Source of the DNA: Actinomycetota bacterium
Lineage (GTDB): Bacteria; Actinomycetota; UBA4738; HRBIN12
NCBI GenBank assembly: GCA_005883885.1
Contig: VAYF01000113.1
Coordinates: forward strand, 1-14,479
DNA length: 14,479 nt
Direction of reading: 5' to 3'
This document shows positions 13,495-14,479 of the stretch, one piece after another; position 1 is the stretch's first letter, and the number at the start of each line of letters is the position of its first letter. The translations under genes were made by a program, and so were the position numbers. The notes under the pieces are model-generated. The model was not told the origin of the DNA. It worked only from the letters and a program-made list of their open reading frames with translations, and did no database searches.

Positions 13495-14471
13495 GTGCGC
13501 TGATCTTGAGCGAGCCCGACCGCGGGATGGGATTGGCTGCGGAGGAGGCGACCGCACTGATTCCGCTGTTCGAGGCCGCCGGGGATGAGCTCGGGCTGGC
13601 GCGAGCATGGCGAACGTTGAGCTACACGGCGTGGATGCACATGGATCTGGCGGAGCACGAGCGGTTCGCCACCGAGGCCATCGTGCACGCTCGTCGCGCG
13701 GGCGATGCTCGTGAGGAGGTCGACCTCTTGACCAACCTCATCGGGGGACTCGTATGGGGGCCCACCCCCACGGGCGAAGTACTGCGCCGGGTCGAATCGA
13801 TCCAACGTGAGCACCCCCAGAGCCGGAAGCTCGAGTCCTCGGCGCTCCGCGCGAGGTCCCAGGCGCACGCCCTGCGCGGGGACTTCGAGGACGCGCGAAC
13901 CCTGGCCCGCCGATCTGCAACGATCCTTGCCGACCTCGGCCTGACGGTGAATGCCGCCGCGATGTCGATGCTCACGGGGCGCGTCGAACGACTGGCGGGC
14001 GAGGACGACGTTGCGGAGCGCGAGCTGCGGGACGGTCTCGACCGACTCCGCGCCATGGGTGACCGAGGGTTCGCTTCGACCATCTCGGCGATGCTTGGCT
14101 CCCTGCTTGCCGATCAGGGCCGGGACGACGAAGCCGAGGAGCTCTGCCGTTCGAGCCGGGAGCTTGCTGCCTCGGACGATACCGACGCTCAGAGCATGTG
14201 GCGGACGGCGATGGCTTCGGTCTTGGTTCACCGGGGCGAGCTCGATAGGGCGGAGCGGCTGGTCCGGGAGGCGCTCGCGATCCTCGCCACGACCGCATTG
14301 CCACTCAATCGCGGTGAGGCATGGTCGTCGCTTGCCTCCGTCTACCAGGCGAGGGGTGACTTCACCGGCGCGCGCGATGCGCTCGAGAACGCACTCGCCT
14401 GCTACGAGCCCAAGGAGGACTTCATCGATGCCGCGCGCATCCGGGAACGGCTGGCTGGACTGGCGGGATGA
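13485..14471 (+). pseudogene. TPR-repeat C-terminal part of the broken second cyclase gene
   Basis: Family-like sequence starts at GAC 13455 (DRTAAGHARLVQL) in the frame one base back from the cyclase, and runs to TGA 14469-14471. GTG 13485 gives a possible 328-residue protein but has no clear ribosome site. The sequence is helical TPR-like: GDELGLARAWRTLSYTAW, REEVDLLTNLIGGLVWGP, GLTVNAAAMSMLTGRVERLA, and RGDFTGARDALENALACYE near the end. These blocks normally form the C-terminal sensor half of the cyclase/AAA proteins. It is therefore best read as one gene with 11383-13494. ATG 14468 overlaps the stop (ATGA), so another gene may begin at the right edge, but only a few codons are visible. 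Confidence 0.85.
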
Positions 14472-14479
14472 CGCGATGG

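Noticed and set aside
13460..13500. Programmed ribosomal frameshift to join the two halves of the second cyclase
   Set aside because: No slippery heptamer or obvious downstream stem was seen, and about 35-40 codons appear to be missing relative to the paralogue, which points to deletion.
1..14479. CRISPR arrays, insertion sequences, attachment sites or tRNA/rRNA genes
   Set aside because: Nothing with regular spaced repeats, transposase or integrase motifs, or RNA gene structure was found on either strand.

Overview
This is a GC-rich window (roughly two thirds G+C by eye) with GTG and TTG starts, a mix of Shine-Dalgarno-led and apparently leaderless genes, and a gene set typical of Actinomycetota: zinc-ribbon/cyclase/AAA/TPR signalling ATPases, an AhpE-like peroxiredoxin, a DUF5709-like acidic protein, a group II truncated globin, and YihY/BrkB and AI-2E-type membrane proteins. 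My best guess is a deep-branching, probably uncultured actinobacterium. No rRNA, tRNA, CRISPR array, transposase, integrase or phage gene was seen. No gene-free stretch exceeds about 160 bases.

Layout. (i) 1-3433, minus strand: a very large class III adenylate cyclase-AAA ATPase-TPR protein. It starts at GTG 3433 and runs off the left edge (1144 residues visible). (ii) 3487-6002, plus strand: a compact redox/envelope-stress cluster. It holds a one-Cys peroxiredoxin, a CPYC DsbA-like oxidoreductase coupled to it through an ATGA overlap, a small acidic DUF5709-like protein, a conserved hypothetical protein, and MscL with a C-terminal zinc ribbon. (iii) 5997-7052, minus strand: a PolX-type PHP phosphoesterase without a polymerase core, converging on mscL with overlapping stop codons. 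(iv) 7152-9700: a membrane-protein block. It holds a 24-residue membrane peptide, a YihY/BrkB protein, a convergent 40-residue single-span protein, and an AI-2E family transporter broken by a one-base frameshift. (v) 9744-11373, plus strand: a YCII-domain protein, an alpha/beta hydrolase and a truncated globin, closely spaced. (vi) 11383-14471, plus strand: a second cyclase-AAA-TPR protein, split into two frames near 13455, apparently by an internal out-of-frame deletion.

How it fits together. The two cyclase-ATPase proteins flank the window and have the full set of class III adenylate cyclase residues plus Walker A and B motifs. They are probably cAMP-producing, ATP-gated signal integrators with TPR sensor regions. 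Both begin in the same arrangement: TAGACT, six bases, then GTG, with an in-frame TAG inside the hexamer. That fits leaderless transcription from a -10 element. The genes between them concern redox (peroxiredoxin, DsbA-like, globin), osmotic or envelope stress (MscL, BrkB, AI-2E transporter) and small membrane peptides. A regulatory link between the cyclases and these genes is inference only.

The strongest unexplained signals are five. They are an 18-bp perfect inverted repeat with a 4-base loop inside the first cyclase gene; the shared TAGACT-N6-GTG start arrangement; the two broken reading frames; a stem that can cover the Shine-Dalgarno site of a 24-residue membrane peptide; and a marked excess of GATC tetranucleotides. 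I did not find a clearly new multi-gene defence or biosynthetic system.
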